A DNA stretch of 64,000 nt. Source: Sipunculus nudus. Taxonomy: Eukaryota > Annelida > Sipuncula > Golfingiida > Sipunculidae. The position numbers and the translations under genes were made by a program. Below, piece by piece: positions 34,976-47,965 of this stretch. The number at the start of each line of letters is the position of its first letter. Position 1 is the stretch's first letter. The stretch is taken from the NCBI GenBank assembly GCA_026874595.1, contig CM049320.1:25890214-25954213 (forward strand), read 5' to 3'. A model generated the notes under the pieces. That model was given only the letters and a program-made list of their open reading frames with translations, had not been told where the DNA came from and did not search any database.

Positions 34976-36789
34976 TACACATACAACATTTAACCAATAT
35001 ATAGTATCCTTGTCCATTGCGTGGCAAAACCCATTGATGCCGTTTTAAGAAGTAATATGTTTTTGCATGCCCTGGAAAATATAAAATTTATGAATACAGA
35101 AGAAAAGTGCTAGTTTATTAGATATTTATTTCGATGACAATCACATGTTTCGTGTTGCTTTTGGGACAGTTATACATCATTAATATAAATGGGAAATGCA
35201 CATTAATATATGTACCGCGTGTATATTGAAAAGTTTTGTCTTCACATTATATAATATATAAAGTGATTACGTATTTTCCCCCATATGGACAGACTAGAAT
35301 AATCATCAGGATCAACAAGTACCCCATAAAGGAACTTCTCCTTCTTTAGGTCAAAAAATAATTATTTTGTTATAGATAAGATCTATCAGGTTGTTAGCAA
35401 CGCCTCAAATGAGTAGCTTGTATCATGAACTTTTTGGGTCAAAAACTTCTGCATAAGCTCTTACGACAGACTGTCCAGTGAATATTATTAATGCATGATA
35501 TTGCATATAAGTGTGTCATGCTGCATTTGGCATGGTTGATTAAACATGCTCCATTAGATCTTAGGAAGGGATAAAACTAGATGTTTAAAGGATGAGTATC
35601 TTTTTTCTTTCTTTCGTCCCTTGTTTTTGATTGATCTCGAAAAAGCGTATTTGCCAAAACCTACTTGTGCCCGAAGTAATCTTCTAAAGTGCCATATATA
35701 CATCTTAATTTGACAGGGAGCAATCTACATTGCAAATTACAAAATTTATATTTACATATTAGTCTGGGAAGGCTATAAATGTTTATTCGGCGATTGCAGA
35801 CCTGTTATTCAGGTTGATATACATGACAGGACTGCATGAACTACAACCATACATAATTTATTGCTAATGTACCAATTTGCTGATTTATTTATCGTCGGTA
35901 TATAGAAGTATATTTTGCTTGGCAGCAAACAAAAGTCTGTGAGATATAAGAGAGAACACGGAAAATGGCCTTATTGAAATAATAATTATCCTGTGATATT
36001 TGTTTCTTCTACTCTATATGCTCACCAAATTCAATTTTTGCTCACAGCTAAGCCCTGTAACACCAAAATCTCACGAATCGGATGAGACCTTTTTGAGATA
36101 AATAGGAAAGATACCATTCGTAAGATCTTGGGTAACTTCACATACATATTCAGTGATCGACGTTTTCTGGTCGTCATGGTAACTTAAGTGTCATAAACTT
36201 TGGTAAATTGACAAAAACGTTTCGCGGTTTGGAAAAAACTGCTGTTTCCCTGTTGTACCATCTTGGAAGTATTATTCCCCCTTTTTTATATATCACTCCT
36301 TATTCAGTTTGTGTGTGACTATACTGTATATGTTTTCTTGATTATAATGAAATAAATGAAATTCGGTATGATTTTGTGGTCGACACACGGAGAGGGCAGG
36401 ATTGAAATATGTATAACGATGAATACTTAAGGTGAATAAATATATTTAAAAGGACAACTCAGCAAAATCCATATTTTGACAAATTTTCGAAAAGGTAGCT
36501 ATCAGTGTCATATCGTAAAATCTATATGTAGCCATTTGCAAAGTATAAGTTGTGTTATATATATCGACATATCAAATAAATTACACCTGTATGATGAGAG
36601 TAAAACAACCTGAAATCTTGGTTGTCAAAAACGTAGATATTGGTTTACACTAGTTTGTATGCTACACTTCCCATCCAAGCGAACTTCGTCTGATGAAACA
36701 ATTAGGTTTTCCATCTTTGCGTTCTCTTCCCTGTCATTTTTCTGTTAATTTGTCTCAGATCTGTGATTCTTCTTTGATTAATTATTGTT
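34976..36789. other. Non-coding stretch
   Basis: I see no exon, RNA gene or mobile element here. It is AT-rich sequence with short unrelated ORFs. Confidence 0.5.
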
Positions 36790-37150
36790 AGTATTACATA
36801 ATTAAACTTTATCAAAACATTTTGTGATAAGACACCTATTTACAGCAAGCTGCTTGAAATAAAAATGAAAACATTACATTAGGTCTTTTTACATGACATG
36901 TTTAACTAGAAAATGACACCTGGAAGCTAAAAATATGGGTGGTATTGGAGTTAATTTTTGAATGTATTCTTTTTGCCTTGTTCTATTTTAGTTTAAGGAT
37001 CGGCTTTTTTGCAGGTTCCTTGCCCCAGGTAACAGTGACGATCATGATCAATTCTCCTCTTCACCGCTCCCCCTGCTGCCATGTGTCATTGAGGAATGAA
37101 TATAGTCTTCAAACGATAAAAAAATCTATGGAATTGCTATCGGAGGAAAG
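36790..37150. repeat. Direct duplication, copy 1
   Basis: It matches 37305-37668 at an offset of about 517 bases. Shared landmarks include AAGCTGC, GAAAACATT, TTAGGTCT, CCAGGTAACA / TCAGGTAACA, and GCTGCCAT followed by GAATGAATATA. The match is diverged, with several indels. An 83-codon ORF at 36939-37190 is not kept in the other copy, so it is not taken as coding. Confidence 0.7.
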
Positions 37151-37304
37151 AAGATTTAAATATGCCATCATGAAAGGTGTCTTTCCCTAAACGGGTCATT
37201 ATTCTTAACATCTGCTTCTAAAACCCTTTGACGTAGTTATTGGGTTACCATGTTTTATGTGGGTTCCACTGATGTGTGGTTCCTATTTAATAAGAAATTA
37301 TATG

Positions 37305-37668
37305 CAGTACATACCTAAACTATATCTAAACTTTGTGTGATAAAACACAATTTACAAACAAGCTGCAAGGAACTAAAAGTGAAAACATTTAATTAGGTCT
37401 AAATAAATAACATAGGTATATCAGTAAAAGACACCTTAAACCTGAAATATGAGTATTATTAGGGGAAAAGACTTTATTATCAATTATCAATTTTGCTTTC
37501 GCACACTTTAGTTTATGGAGGTGTTTCTCTTTGAAGATTCCTCACTTCAGGTAACATCGGCATGCATAATGCGTTCTTCTCTTCAACGCTACCCGTGCTG
37601 CCATCTGTCGTTGAAGAATGAATATATACGTCTAAAGATAAAACAAACTATGGAAATGCAAGAAAACT
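37305..37668. repeat. Direct duplication, copy 2
   Basis: Second copy of the block at 36790-37150. The order of landmarks is the same, and there is no conserved reading frame. Confidence 0.7.
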
Positions 37669-37968
37669 GAAGAATATCCGGGGAGAGGTAAATCACTTTG
37701 TTTCAGAACCAAATACGACTTAGGCAAACAGGTTGATATCAACAAAACAATTACAAAAATATCACAAACAATATGGAAAAGGACGTTTTCTTCTTTCCCA
37801 ATCAAAATAGACTGAAAGAATTAGAATTGTACATACAATCTTAATTACCTTTTAAACAAAAGCTTGATCAAAGCCATCCTTGCAACATGCTGACGCCGGA
37901 AGAAAGAATAAAATAAAGTTGTATCAAAAGCAAATATGAACCTTTTTTTTCTTAAAACCAGACGCAAA

Positions 37969-38130
37969 AAAAAAAATAAAAATAAAAAGAGCCAAGCCAT
38001 CTGATTTTCCGTATTTATTTATGTTACGAATACAAATTGCTCAAGGGAAAATACTGGTCTGATCCGGGATTCGAACCCATGTCGGTGGCGCACATGTCCA
38101 GCGTTTCAACCGTTTCGTTGAAAAGCAAGC
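37969..38130 (-). mobile_element. tRNA-derived SINE fragment
   Basis: The minus strand has a perfect pol III B box (GGGTTCGAATCCCGG, about 38064-38078). It is preceded by ACGGTTGAAACGCTGG, like a degraded tRNA D-arm/anticodon region, and followed by a unique body and an A/T-rich tail near 37970-38030 (ATAAATAAAT, AAAATAAAAATAAA). No clean cloverleaf can be drawn, so it is not a functional tRNA gene. Confidence 0.6.
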
Positions 38131-39132
38131 TTCACTTGCGAGACAGTTCGGCCCGCTTTTATGTCACCCCGTTATATTTACTTGGATAATACTAGTCAGA
38201 TATGTTTTACTTAGACTGAAATAGTATAGTATTAGATGAGATTTTGCGTAACCTCTAAGGCGTGTCTCCTCATTTCAGGTATAAGCTCTGCTGAATCTGA
38301 GCAATCTCAAGTTTTGAAAATAACGAAATGAAAACGCAGAAAGGACTACTCCTTGTAGTGGTTTTGGAGATGTAATCTGTACGGAAGCAATGGTACATTG
38401 TATGATGACTTCATTTTTTAAAACGTAATGACAGTAAACTTAACTACCTTTCCCTGAGCGTGAAGAATTTAGATCAAAATGTATTTAAACATAGTTTAGA
38501 TATTTTCCTTTAGCGGTTCGAATTCCGTTACGAATAAATGATTCCATGTCAATAATGAGTAGTTATATGTGGACTCGTTTAGATATATTGATGGAACATT
38601 TAATAAGTGCAGTGCCTTTATATCCACATTTGAATGATAATTTGGTAAGTTTTACCCTTTATACTTACCCATATTCATCTGCTATGATTGTGATATGGAA
38701 GCGTAAAGTTACTATTTAAAAAGTAAGCTGGATATTATCATTAAATATTTGAATAAGACATCGCTACATAACACTTTTTTATATCTATTGATAACGGGCG
38801 TTTTATTTTTTCCACAAACATGTTATGTCTAATAATTTTTGGAATACACAGCATTTTTAAATTCGTTTAAATATGAATGAAGGACTGAAAATTATTGCAT
38901 ACTAGTTTATGTTTATATTCATGCTCCGGAAAGTTACAAAAGTGATGGTGATATTTTAATGGACTAATATTATGTATGTAAGAGAGAGAGTATGGTAAAA
39001 AATGTTTGAATAAAAATGAAGACGAGCAGGATGTTGTATTATATGTAGTAATATATCAGTGATTTATTACTTGTGGTTTAAGGTTTAACTCACGATTATA
39101 TATATGACCACAAAAAGTCATTTTCTTATCAG
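38131..39132. other. Non-coding stretch before the orphan exon copy
   Basis: No gene supported. If the exon at 39133 had an upstream signal-peptide exon it should be here, but none was recognised. Confidence 0.45.
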
Positions 39133-39244
39133 ATAATTGGCATGTGGGCCAAATTTTGGTATAGGAATCAAAGATATCCGTCCGACTTCACGGCCGTCGT
39201 TAGAAGAGAGGAGGAGGGCTCCTTACCTTACGATCAATACGCAA
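39133..39244 (+). pseudogene. Orphan copy of the G-x-W exon of the secreted-protein gene (E3 paralogue)
   Basis: It follows TTTCTTATCAG and reads IIGMWAKFWYRNQRYPSDFT, then AVVRREEEGSLPYDQYA. It aligns with the exon at 51503 (LIGTWVTYRAWNQIYPYD) and the copy at 46447 (NQRYPFDLTVDILKRE). The frame is open across the exon but the donor (GCAA|GTTGAT) is weak. No matching second or last exon was found before 42 kb, so it is probably a relic or part of a broken copy. Confidence 0.55.
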
Positions 39245-41913
39245 GTTGATTCAGTTTATTTTCAGGAGATTTTTATGAAATCGTTTGGTTCCCTTCTCAT
39301 GCTATCAATCATGATTTGTATTAACACCTTTGGAACCACAATTGGCGAAATAAACGCCATGTGGCTAAGAAAAAGTTTGTTCATATACACATACAGACAC
39401 GTTGGATAACATGAGTATCAACATGTAAATAATTATACGCAATTTACTCGCAATCGTCCTTTAAGCCGAGATAAAACGGTCTTTTAATAACTACTCGTAA
39501 TTAAAGGGCGTTAGTTAGCAGCAACACGTAGATGCACAGACCATGTTTCTTACAGAAATTTATATTATGAAATGAATCTTGTATAATATATTTATGGAGC
39601 ATCAAATCCGTTTAATATAGATTTTGAAACTTTGAATAATATTAATATGTATTATAGACAGATAAATAATATAACATAGACAGATGCATACGAGATATAC
39701 AAGGTATATATTTGATGTGCGTGTACATATGTATAAATAGTTATATAAGATCAGGCGGTTATAAATCTGCAATGTTACGGATAAGATTAAAAAAAAATCA
39801 CATGGCCTACCAGACATCGTATATATTGGGTATATTAAGCTTGCGTCATTGTATTTCAGTAAAGAATAGGCACAGACTATGTAAACACATCTAATGCAAT
39901 TAGATGAAAAATCAAATATCAACTTTTCACTCTTTTGTTTCAAAAAAATTTTAGTGCAATACGTAATTAACAATGATATCAATATTACGTAGGTAAAACA
40001 TCGCTTTATTTCTCAATCCTTATTTACAGTACTTGGTATTACAATTCAAGTCTTTATATATTTATAATGGTGATTCTGGTATTTTTGTTTATTTCACTTT
40101 GACTTGCCCGTTGGACTTCATTCGTTGGAATTTATGAAAGGGTTTATAAACCCTTTGCGTGTCAAACTCTCTCTGTTTCAATTTATTTAACACGATCTCT
40201 TTTCATATTAGAACAATAAGATGAATTTGATTGAATTGATTCGCATAATGTTTTCAATTCAGTTTTAATGTCAAGTAAAAACAAAACAAAAACAACAAAA
40301 CAACTTTGAAACACCAAACGTATAAAAACAGAGACAACAGCACACCATAATCTTCTTTGGGTGGGAGTTCCTGCGTTAAAGAATGATCTTAGTTTAATTC
40401 GTGTTTTAGAAAGTGCTTCGGCGAGGTACACAATAACAATAATCATCGCATCATGTTTAACTAGATATTATGCATGGAGAGTGACATTGGATTTTAAAAT
40501 CGTCCGTGGTGTAAACTGTGCACTACAATTGCAGCAGTTCTTGATAACATGATTAGTTAAACCTGACAATCAAAATGATCCATCAGCTTGAGAAATGTAC
40601 GCTTCTGTACTTGATCTTCAACGTTTTATGATTATTATCTGCAATATTTGGACAAGCTTCTCTTAGAACGTTTCTTGATTTTCAAGTGTTAAATCCGGGT
40701 ACGACAATCTGGCCTTGTAAATCGATAAACCATTAAGAAATTACATTTGTTAACCGTGCGATATAATCAATCAAAATACCAGTGGGAAAAAAAGTCGGTA
40801 TAATGCAATAATGACTGCTTTGCTTTCCTACGGGCTTTATAAATAATGGCGTAAGCGTGGGACATAAAACAATTACAATGAAACACTTTAACTTTATACC
40901 ACCAATTACTCTCACAGGCGCACGGCAACAACAACCCACTGTTTATTTTTAAATTAAGCATAATCATTCTTTCTGTATTTCAGAGGGTGTACAGCAAATC
41001 AAATTAATTGAACTGAAAAGAAATCGCTTTATCCACTCGGTGTGTGTACACGGTTGAGATGACGCATGCTACGAACCTGATTTTTGACTTTTGAAGATAT
41101 AGGATTAATGCGACATTGTTAGGTCGGAGAAAACAGGAACACGGTAAATACGCCTATTTTTCACAAGAAGGGCGCATCGTTTATAATTAATATGTAAAGA
41201 CACCATGCAGTGTTAGTTATCGAGTGCGAGTGTACCTTGGCGGTTGTGCTGCATGCGAGCATCCACAACACAACACATTCTGTAGTCCTGTGTACCTATA
41301 ACTTATAACAGCCAGGTTCTCATGCAAATAGTCACTGGTGGCAGTAGCTCAGCAATCATGTGTTATCGAGCATTTGACCGTGGACGAATGTAAAACAGTT
41401 ACAACTAGGTGTTTAAGATATACAGATACTCCAGATTATTAAATTGAAGCTGGTAAATCAATAGTGGTGAAGGAAATGATGCGCACCCCGCTGTTTTTTG
41501 TTTACAAGCCCGGGCTCAAATGAAGTACAGTTAAACATCTTATATATCACCACCCGCAGAACTGACATATTTGTTTTGTTTTAATTGACAGGTGGTCCTA
41601 TTTGACTGCTTATTTTTAACCAATGTGATATGCTTTCGGGTTCACTCAGGTGTGGTCTTATTAAACAGGTGGTCTTTCAGACATCAGGATATTCAAGGCA
41701 AATATTTTACCTACGTTCATTAACATAAACAGCCTTTGTATGTTTGTCAGTCTTCTTCAGCTGAAGAAATGTTACAAGCTCTGTTATGGAAAAGTATATG
41801 GGTATTCTCTATACACGTGCCGATAATCACCCTTTTCCTCGATATTCTGCGATTAAATGGCCGATAATTGATTACTAAACCATGGGCAATGACTGATATA
41901 AATGCTTCATTTG
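39245..41913. other. Non-coding stretch
   Basis: Several ORFs of 60-130 codons occur on both strands, but they are AT-driven, overlap one another and show no motif or splice support. I see no gene, RNA or mobile element that I can name. Confidence 0.45.
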
Positions 41914-42370
41914 GTAAGCCATAGGCGGAGGAAGGTGCTGTTGTGTGTGTGTGTTGGGGGGTGGGGTGGAGATACTGTAGAGTGTGAGTGAAGCGAGCAC
42001 AGCAAGTACCAAACATGCGATGTTAATGTAAACCTATGATTTAGCATAATAATCATAGCTGTGTTTACATGTATACTTGTTTTAAAGCACAACAAAATTA
42101 TTAACAAAGAATTAATATCCGTTTCTTGAACTATTTTAATTTCGATGACATAAAATGCAAAGTTTCATTATACCCCATACAACAAGTGATACCTGCAAAC
42201 TGGCCTAAAATTCTATGCCCACATACAACATAGGGGTAGTTTAAATTACCTGGTGTAAAATCGGGGGGGGGGGGGGATATAACATATGATAACACCTCCA
42301 CTTTAATCTCTGGGGGGGGGGGGTCATGACCCCTCCTTCCCCCCGTCTCCGCCGCCTATGTAAGCCATAG
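41914..42370. mobile_element. 435-bp insertion with terminal inverted repeats and flanking direct repeats
   Basis: An 11-base direct repeat GTAAGCCATAG occurs at 41914-41924 and again at 42360-42370. Just inside it, the ends are inverted: ATAGGCGGAGG on the left and CTCCGCCGCCTAT on the right. Inside are G-runs at about 42265 and 42313, common in small non-autonomous elements. The target duplication is 7-11 bases depending on where the element is cut. No ORF belongs to a transposase. Confidence 0.6.
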
Positions 42371-42613
42371 CCAATTTACCTGCGTGAACCATTGAATAAA
42401 AACGTGAAGCCAACCTATCACTAGTTGTTTTATTAATCCCCTAGCACAACGTGGAACAGATTTGATAACCCCAGACAAAATTGTGTTCTTTAAATGAAAC
42501 CTACATGATTAATATATCTAAGATATATTCAATGTATTTTGGAATAATGATAATTCTATAACCTGTAAAAGTAGTTTATACAGGCCAGGCTGGCAGAATT
42601 TCGATTCAAAGTA

Positions 42614-43662
42614 CAGTGAAACCTCGTTGTGTCGAAGTCGAAGGGACTGGTGAATTTACTTCGACACAACCGGAGTTCGAGACAACCGGTGTTCATTATA
42701 TTCAACCTTTTTCAGCCTTGATTATTATCGATAAATACAGGACATGTATAGGGCCTATACTATATAGTTCTCACAAATGTTTGCGTGAATCCTTTAGAAT
42801 TCTTCTTATTATTTCGTTTCAATTTTTTAACTTGTTGAAACGATACCTTTAAGCGTCATAGAATTTCAAACTGTAACAGAAAAAAGTGTGCGTGGAGAGA
42901 GGTATTGAACGAGGTTTATATGGTCTTTACATCAATCTTACGCTTAGCAGGCCGCGACGCCCTAGCAAACATGACACGAACAATATAAAAGTGAAGCAGT
43001 AATACTGTATAACGTACTCTTTGGTAAATAAGAGTCAATCTGATATGGATCTCATCTTCCTCCCTTTATATTATATAGAGTCCTGTATGTTTATCCTAGA
43101 CATCAAAGGGAAGGATTGGATTATGTTCGGTTTATCAAAAAAATTTCTCAATGCTTTGTCCCCGAGATAAGAAAGGCATGATCATAAGTGACTAATTAGC
43201 CAATTAGGTAAACAACGGACTAGGTATGTAAGCCATCGCGCTTGTTGAGTAAGATCCTTGCTGGTATTAATTATGTAAATGGTCATCGCAGCCGTAGGTA
43301 TGGTTGTTGCACCGTGCACATCTGTTGTCAAAACATTAAAGCGGCATGAGAGAGGACTCATCGCGCTTGATGAGTGAGAGCCTTATCAGTAATAATTAAT
43401 TATGACTGGTCATCACGGTCCAATCATAATTGACGGGCCGTGCACAACTGTTATCCAAACATGACTTCGAGTTAAGCGATAGAAATATGAGCTTAGGACC
43501 AACAAAACACCTCGACACATCAGGGTTTTCGACACATGCGACTTCGACACAAGCGGAGTTAAATTAGTTAGTTTTTCACTGTTTTTTGCAGGGAACCCTC
43601 ATTCGACTTCGACACATGCGGGAATTCGACTTAACCGAGTTCGACACAACGAGGTTTCACTG
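42614..43662. mobile_element. Non-autonomous TIR DNA transposon (MITE-like, pogo/mariner-type ends)
   Basis: The ends are perfect inverted repeats of 23 bases: CAGTGAAACCTCGTTGTGTC and GAA at 42614-42636, and the reverse complement at 43640-43662. Both ends are flanked by TA, as expected of Tc1/mariner/pogo insertions. Subterminal TTCGACACA motifs recur near both ends. There is no transposase ORF. Internally, a block of about 105 bases is present twice (about 43231-43338 and 43358-43463), starting CATCGCGCTTG and ending with CCGTGCACA and AAACAT. Confidence 0.8.
43231..43463. repeat. Internal direct repeat of the TIR element
   Basis: Two diverged copies (43231-43338 and 43358-43463) share CATCGCGCTTG, GAGT, AATTAAT, TGGTCATC, CCGTGCACA and AAACAT in the same order. 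Confidence 0.65.
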
Positions 43663-44049
43663 TATCTTGTCAATCTTGATTGTCATGCAGAACTGGGCAC
43701 AAGGTATGAGATTGCAAGATAAAAGTATCAGAAGTGTGCTGAAATGGAAAGACTCCTTTCCGGTATCAAGGTACCAAACACGCACTACCACTTCTAAATA
43801 TTTTGATGGGTTTGTGAATCATCCGTACTACACATATGCAAATTAAAATTTATTATTTATATGTAAGGTCTATTACTCTCCCGTCACTTGCTGACTCTGA
43901 TGCGAGGATATCTGCGTGCTCTATCTTTATTAGAGATCTACCACATACTTGCTGGTCGTTTGTATATATCCTTGATTCACTGACGTCTCAACAGCAAGAC
44001 AAACAACTTCTGATCCTCTTATTGGCTGGTTGGTCGTTCAACTGGTACA

Positions 44050-44132
44050 TGACATGTATATATGCATGTTATCAGAGGCACGTTTACCAGTACGTCGCAT
44101 ACTTTCAACCTGCCACCTACCCAAGCAACAGT
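44050..44132 (+). promoter_or_regulatory. Candidate core promoter of the secreted-protein gene
   Basis: A TGTATATATGCATG motif near 44055-44068 lies about 70 bases before the ATG at 44133, a fair distance for a TATA box and a short leader. There is no other support. Confidence 0.25.
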
Positions 44133-44208
44133 ATGGCCACCCTGAGGTTATTGCTCATGTTAACAGTCGGGCTGATGATTGAATCCACTACAGACGTAAG
44201 GGCTGGAG
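44133..44208 (+). CDS. Exon 1: signal peptide of a small secreted protein
   Basis: The ATG (context ACAGTATGG) begins MATLRLLLMLTVGLMIESTT, then DVRAG: a short n-region with Arg, an h-region LLLMLTVGLMI and a possible cleavage after VRA. A clean donor GCTGGAG|GTATGT follows in phase 1. The open frame runs further upstream to 43836, but the signal-like start makes 44133 the better choice. It splices in phase to the microexon at 50022. The product is likely secreted. Confidence 0.65.
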
Positions 44209-46446
44209 GTATGTTGACTACGGTTATGGTCTTCGTTTCCTTTCCATTGAAGGATTTTGATTTTTGATAACATATTAGTTAATACTGCAAATTAAAGTTA
44301 AATTACAAGATATAATCTTTTTCTTCGATTTATCAACATATAATATTCAGCAAGTTCCACATGTACTTTTCTGTGAGAGCATTTACAAGATTATCATATA
44401 AAAATATCAATAACTGATTTTGAACTGCTGTCATAACATTCATATGTAGCTTGACATTCAGCCTTGTCATTACAAAAAGTTAGACCCTGCAATCACAATT
44501 ATAAAAAATAACCTTTCTTAGGATACATTTGAAAAAAGAAATACGGAAATCATTTTCTTTTTACATTTATAAAGGTGGAAAAAGCAACATGCTTAAATAC
44601 CTTTTGATAAAAACTACATGGAAGAACTGGTAAGTTTACCCTTCGATTAATGTTTACAGACTTCCACCTAACATTTTTACTGTAATATATCTTGTGATAT
44701 CGTGTAACTTTTAATCACAGGAGAGCCTGGGAATCGTGACGATTTCGTTTTGGAGAAATTATATATGTAAACTCTAAGAAACACCATTGATACACCTATT
44801 ACTTTTTTTTATTAATTGAAACAAAAAAAAAAAAAACAATACAACGAGTCTATGATAATATTGACCAAACCCAAACTTGAAAATAAGAATACAATAATTT
44901 ATTTCTGTGCCTCGGGTCTTAATATCCTGCTTGCTTGTTTTTACGCTCCCGAGGCAGCGGAAATCTTGCGCTTCTAAAGAAACTACTGATTTTCCCGCTG
45001 CCTGCTTTGACCGTTTATGATTCACTTAAATACCATGTGGCCTGTCTCCTGAAAAAAAAAACTGCTGATGTGTCTAGCAGCCAACCAACTGCCAGTTAAC
45101 AAACACTCGACAGGCATCAGGCTCCGCCCAGAAACCACGTGTAGGGCCATTCACTCTGAGCCTGTGGCCTGTTCAAACGGTTGTTGGGGCGATGAGCTGT
45201 CACTCAAAACGAAATGAACAACATTACCTCCGTGTATTCCTCGCTTGGCTGGTAAACCGTTTTGTCTTCCAGCACAGGGTGTCATCTGATTATACGAAAA
45301 TACAGTGCTCGCCTCTGGTGTAAGATTCATGATACGAGGTCATAACAAACAGCGCTTACAATATAGAAAGTAGGCCTATGAGTAAAGTGCTGTCTAAAGA
45401 GCGTAACTTGTTTTGAGCTATCAACTGGAAGGTAATACACAAGGTAATAGAAACCTGAGACAAAATATGAAAAATATATTTGATGGGAACAAAAGCCAAT
45501 TGCTAAGACTTTCGCGTGACCTATTATATGCTGCGATTTTATTACATCAGACCTTTCACAGTTGGAAAACAGTAAAAGTTTCTACTACTGAAAAGGCATA
45601 ATATTTATTCAAGATAAAAATTAATATTAAGTTAAGTATATCTTAACGCGGTAGACGTATTTCGTAGAGTATTGCATGGGTGCAAATTATATTTAACAGG
45701 AACATATTCATCGTAGATATTACCCATATAAACAGGCATAGAGAAATATAGATATGATTCAACATTGTCCAAACCTTAACTTCAGATGGTTTTGAATTCT
45801 AGTATGTCTGCTATATAAGTACTGACGCATTCTCTATTTAAAACACTTAGCTTTATGCATTTTTCTTTATATTAAAAGTAATCGCATGGGGCTGAACGAT
45901 TTTCTTCAGGTTTTTATATGGTTATGCCGCCTTGTTATCAATCGTTAATTTTTTAATGTCATTGGATTTGTATGTCTGAATGTATGTATATGTGATTGTT
46001 TGTAATAATAATTAAAACAGTTTGTCAAACGTCGTTACGTTTGCCGCTTACCGAGAATAATCGAGATTTGGCATAGAACAGGGTAATTTTGAGTAATTTT
46101 GGGTAAATACTAGATTTGTCTTCCCTATTGCACTGGGTACTATATATCAAGCTTTATGTGAGCCAATTCTGTATCGTCTAATCTCAATATATTTGGCAAA
46201 AATGGAGGATACATGAGATTTTGCAAGAATGCTCATAACACGGTCACTTTTTCGCTGGATACCTGCAAACACGAACTAGGTCGTTTTATTATGCATGTTC
46301 CACAATGAACCCCCTTTGGTTTTCCATGCGACTGTAACCAACAGGGGCAAAAGTCAACTATGGCACGAATACGTCTTCTTAGAAAACAGATCCATTGGTC
46401 AAACTTCGGTCTAAAAAGATATCTTGGTTTAGATTTTTGTTCTCAG
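44209..46446 (+). other. Presumed intron 1, first part
   Basis: No exon or repeat recognised. The ORFs here are short and lack motifs. Confidence 0.4.
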
Positions 46447-46559
46447 TTGATTGGCACTTGGGTCATTTACCGGGATTGAAATCAACGATATCCCTTTGAC
46501 TTGACGGTCGACATACTGAAAAGAGAAGATGGAATAATATATTACGATCAATGGGAATG
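46447..46559 (+). pseudogene. Degraded second copy, exon psi-E3 (in-frame TGA)
   Basis: It is 113 nt, exactly the length of E3 at 51503. Acceptor GTTCTCAG, donor GGAATG|GTATTC. It reads LIGTWVIYRD, then TGA in place of the conserved Trp codon TGG, then NQRYPFDLTVDILKRE, DGIIYYDQWE. The rest of the frame is well kept, so the copy is young or the TGA is a local error. Confidence 0.65.
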
Positions 46560-47047
46560 GTATTCAAACTGTAATACCATAATATTTTTTTTTGTACATG
46601 GTCTTCCTGATAAAGCATCTAAGTCGGACATTTTACATATCACTATGTCTGTAGAATATTCCCTGGTGGAATAATACGTCATTTAAAGCGATTTTATGAC
46701 AAGTTTGTCTCATTTAATTTGAAATATATATATATAATGTTGTTTAAATTATTCATTGACTCAAGCATTTTCATTTTTCTTTTAACGTGACTTTAATATT
46801 CATTATTTATAGGGTCATTGATAATTTAAATTTATAGGATATTCACAAATATTATGTCACAACACCCTTTGTCAAGCTGGTATATAAAGGACCTGAGTAT
46901 TTTGTATGAATGCTATTAATCAAATGATGTATTCAATATTCTTTTACCATTAAAGACGGTTTAAAAAAAATATCAGCTCGGCGAAAGTATATATGATAAT
47001 GTATAAACCTTACTTTTCCTATTCAACTTATGTAAATTTATACACAG

Positions 47048-47133
47048 AGAAAATGCTACCGCCCCTTGTGAAATCGTTTGGACAGAGAAAATCTACCCAA
47101 ATGATGACCATGGTGATTACATGATGGGCGAAT
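47048..47133 (+). pseudogene. Degraded second copy, exon psi-E4
   Basis: It is 86 nt, exactly the length of E4 at 52532. After TATACACAG it reads ENATAPCEIVWTEKIYPNDD, then HGDYMMGE, matching SPCARDWSESVYPNDE, PGDYMIGT. The donor position GAAT|GTTCGG is poor, and joining to psi-E3 as drawn creates TGA at the junction. Confidence 0.65.
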
Positions 47134-47724
47134 GTTCGGAAATCTTTGCCTGTATTTCTTAATCAATACAGTAGAGTGTGCGTCGTTTATCCGAAATGTA
47201 GATGAAAGTGACGATTGCAATAACTATTGATAACAATAACACACAACGGGATCACAGTACCTCTAATTTAGCTGTGACAAACACTGATTACAAGCTAAAT
47301 TCTTAAACAGATCGCCTTTAAAAGCCTAAAAGTATACCCTAATATCAACCCTACCCTTATCGGTGGAGGATACCTCTTTACGACGAGCGGTATGTGGACT
47401 CATGATCGACATATATTTATATATTAATTTATATCATATATATGCGTTTATTTATAAATATATACACACACATATATATAAATAACAGTGAAGAAAAACA
47501 AAACTGTAAATTCACGACAGACTGTTTCACGGGATGCGACCCGATCATCAGGTGAATGTTGTTAGAGTGAAGCTAACGGCGTGGTTTGAAAAGCCCAGAC
47601 TTTGCGAGATCATGCTTTGTACGTATCGGGGAGAGCATGTAAAAGACTGACACAACAGGGCACAGAGGTTTGTTGTAGTTTTAATGTTTATTATGTGAAA
47701 GGCACCTATTGATTAAATCAGTTA

Positions 47725-47965
47725 CTTCTGTGGCTCAGGGTTAAGGGCGCAGGCCTCCGGGATCAGGGAGATCGTGAATTTGAATCTCAACCGTAGGGGT
47801 GAGAATTTTTCCTGTCGGTCGCCACCCAGGGTGACCGTCCTGCTGGCTTAATGATATGGCCGTGCCCCCCCCCCCCACACCCCTGTTTCTCTCATAACTG
47901 AGCCTCCCTTTTTGGGGTTCCTCCGTTGTATGACCAAGCAACGATGACGATCACACACATAAGAC
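47725..47965 (+). mobile_element. tRNA-derived SINE-like element
   Basis: TGGCTCAGGGTTAAGGGC (from 47731) resembles a tRNA A-box region and GTGAATTTGAATCTC (from 47773) resembles a B box, at tRNA-like spacing. A unique body with a C-run (about 47867-47876) follows. It is not a functional tRNA because the stems do not pair convincingly. It lies between psi-E4 and psi-E5. Confidence 0.55.

Noticed and set aside
38058-38130. Possible tRNA gene (perfect B box)
   Set aside because: The acceptor and D stems do not pair and a SINE-like tail follows. It is better called a SINE fragment.
39602-39982. 126-codon minus-strand hydrophobic ORF
   Set aside because: It is rich in Ile, Tyr and Leu, as AT-rich DNA gives in any frame. 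No motif and no splice support.
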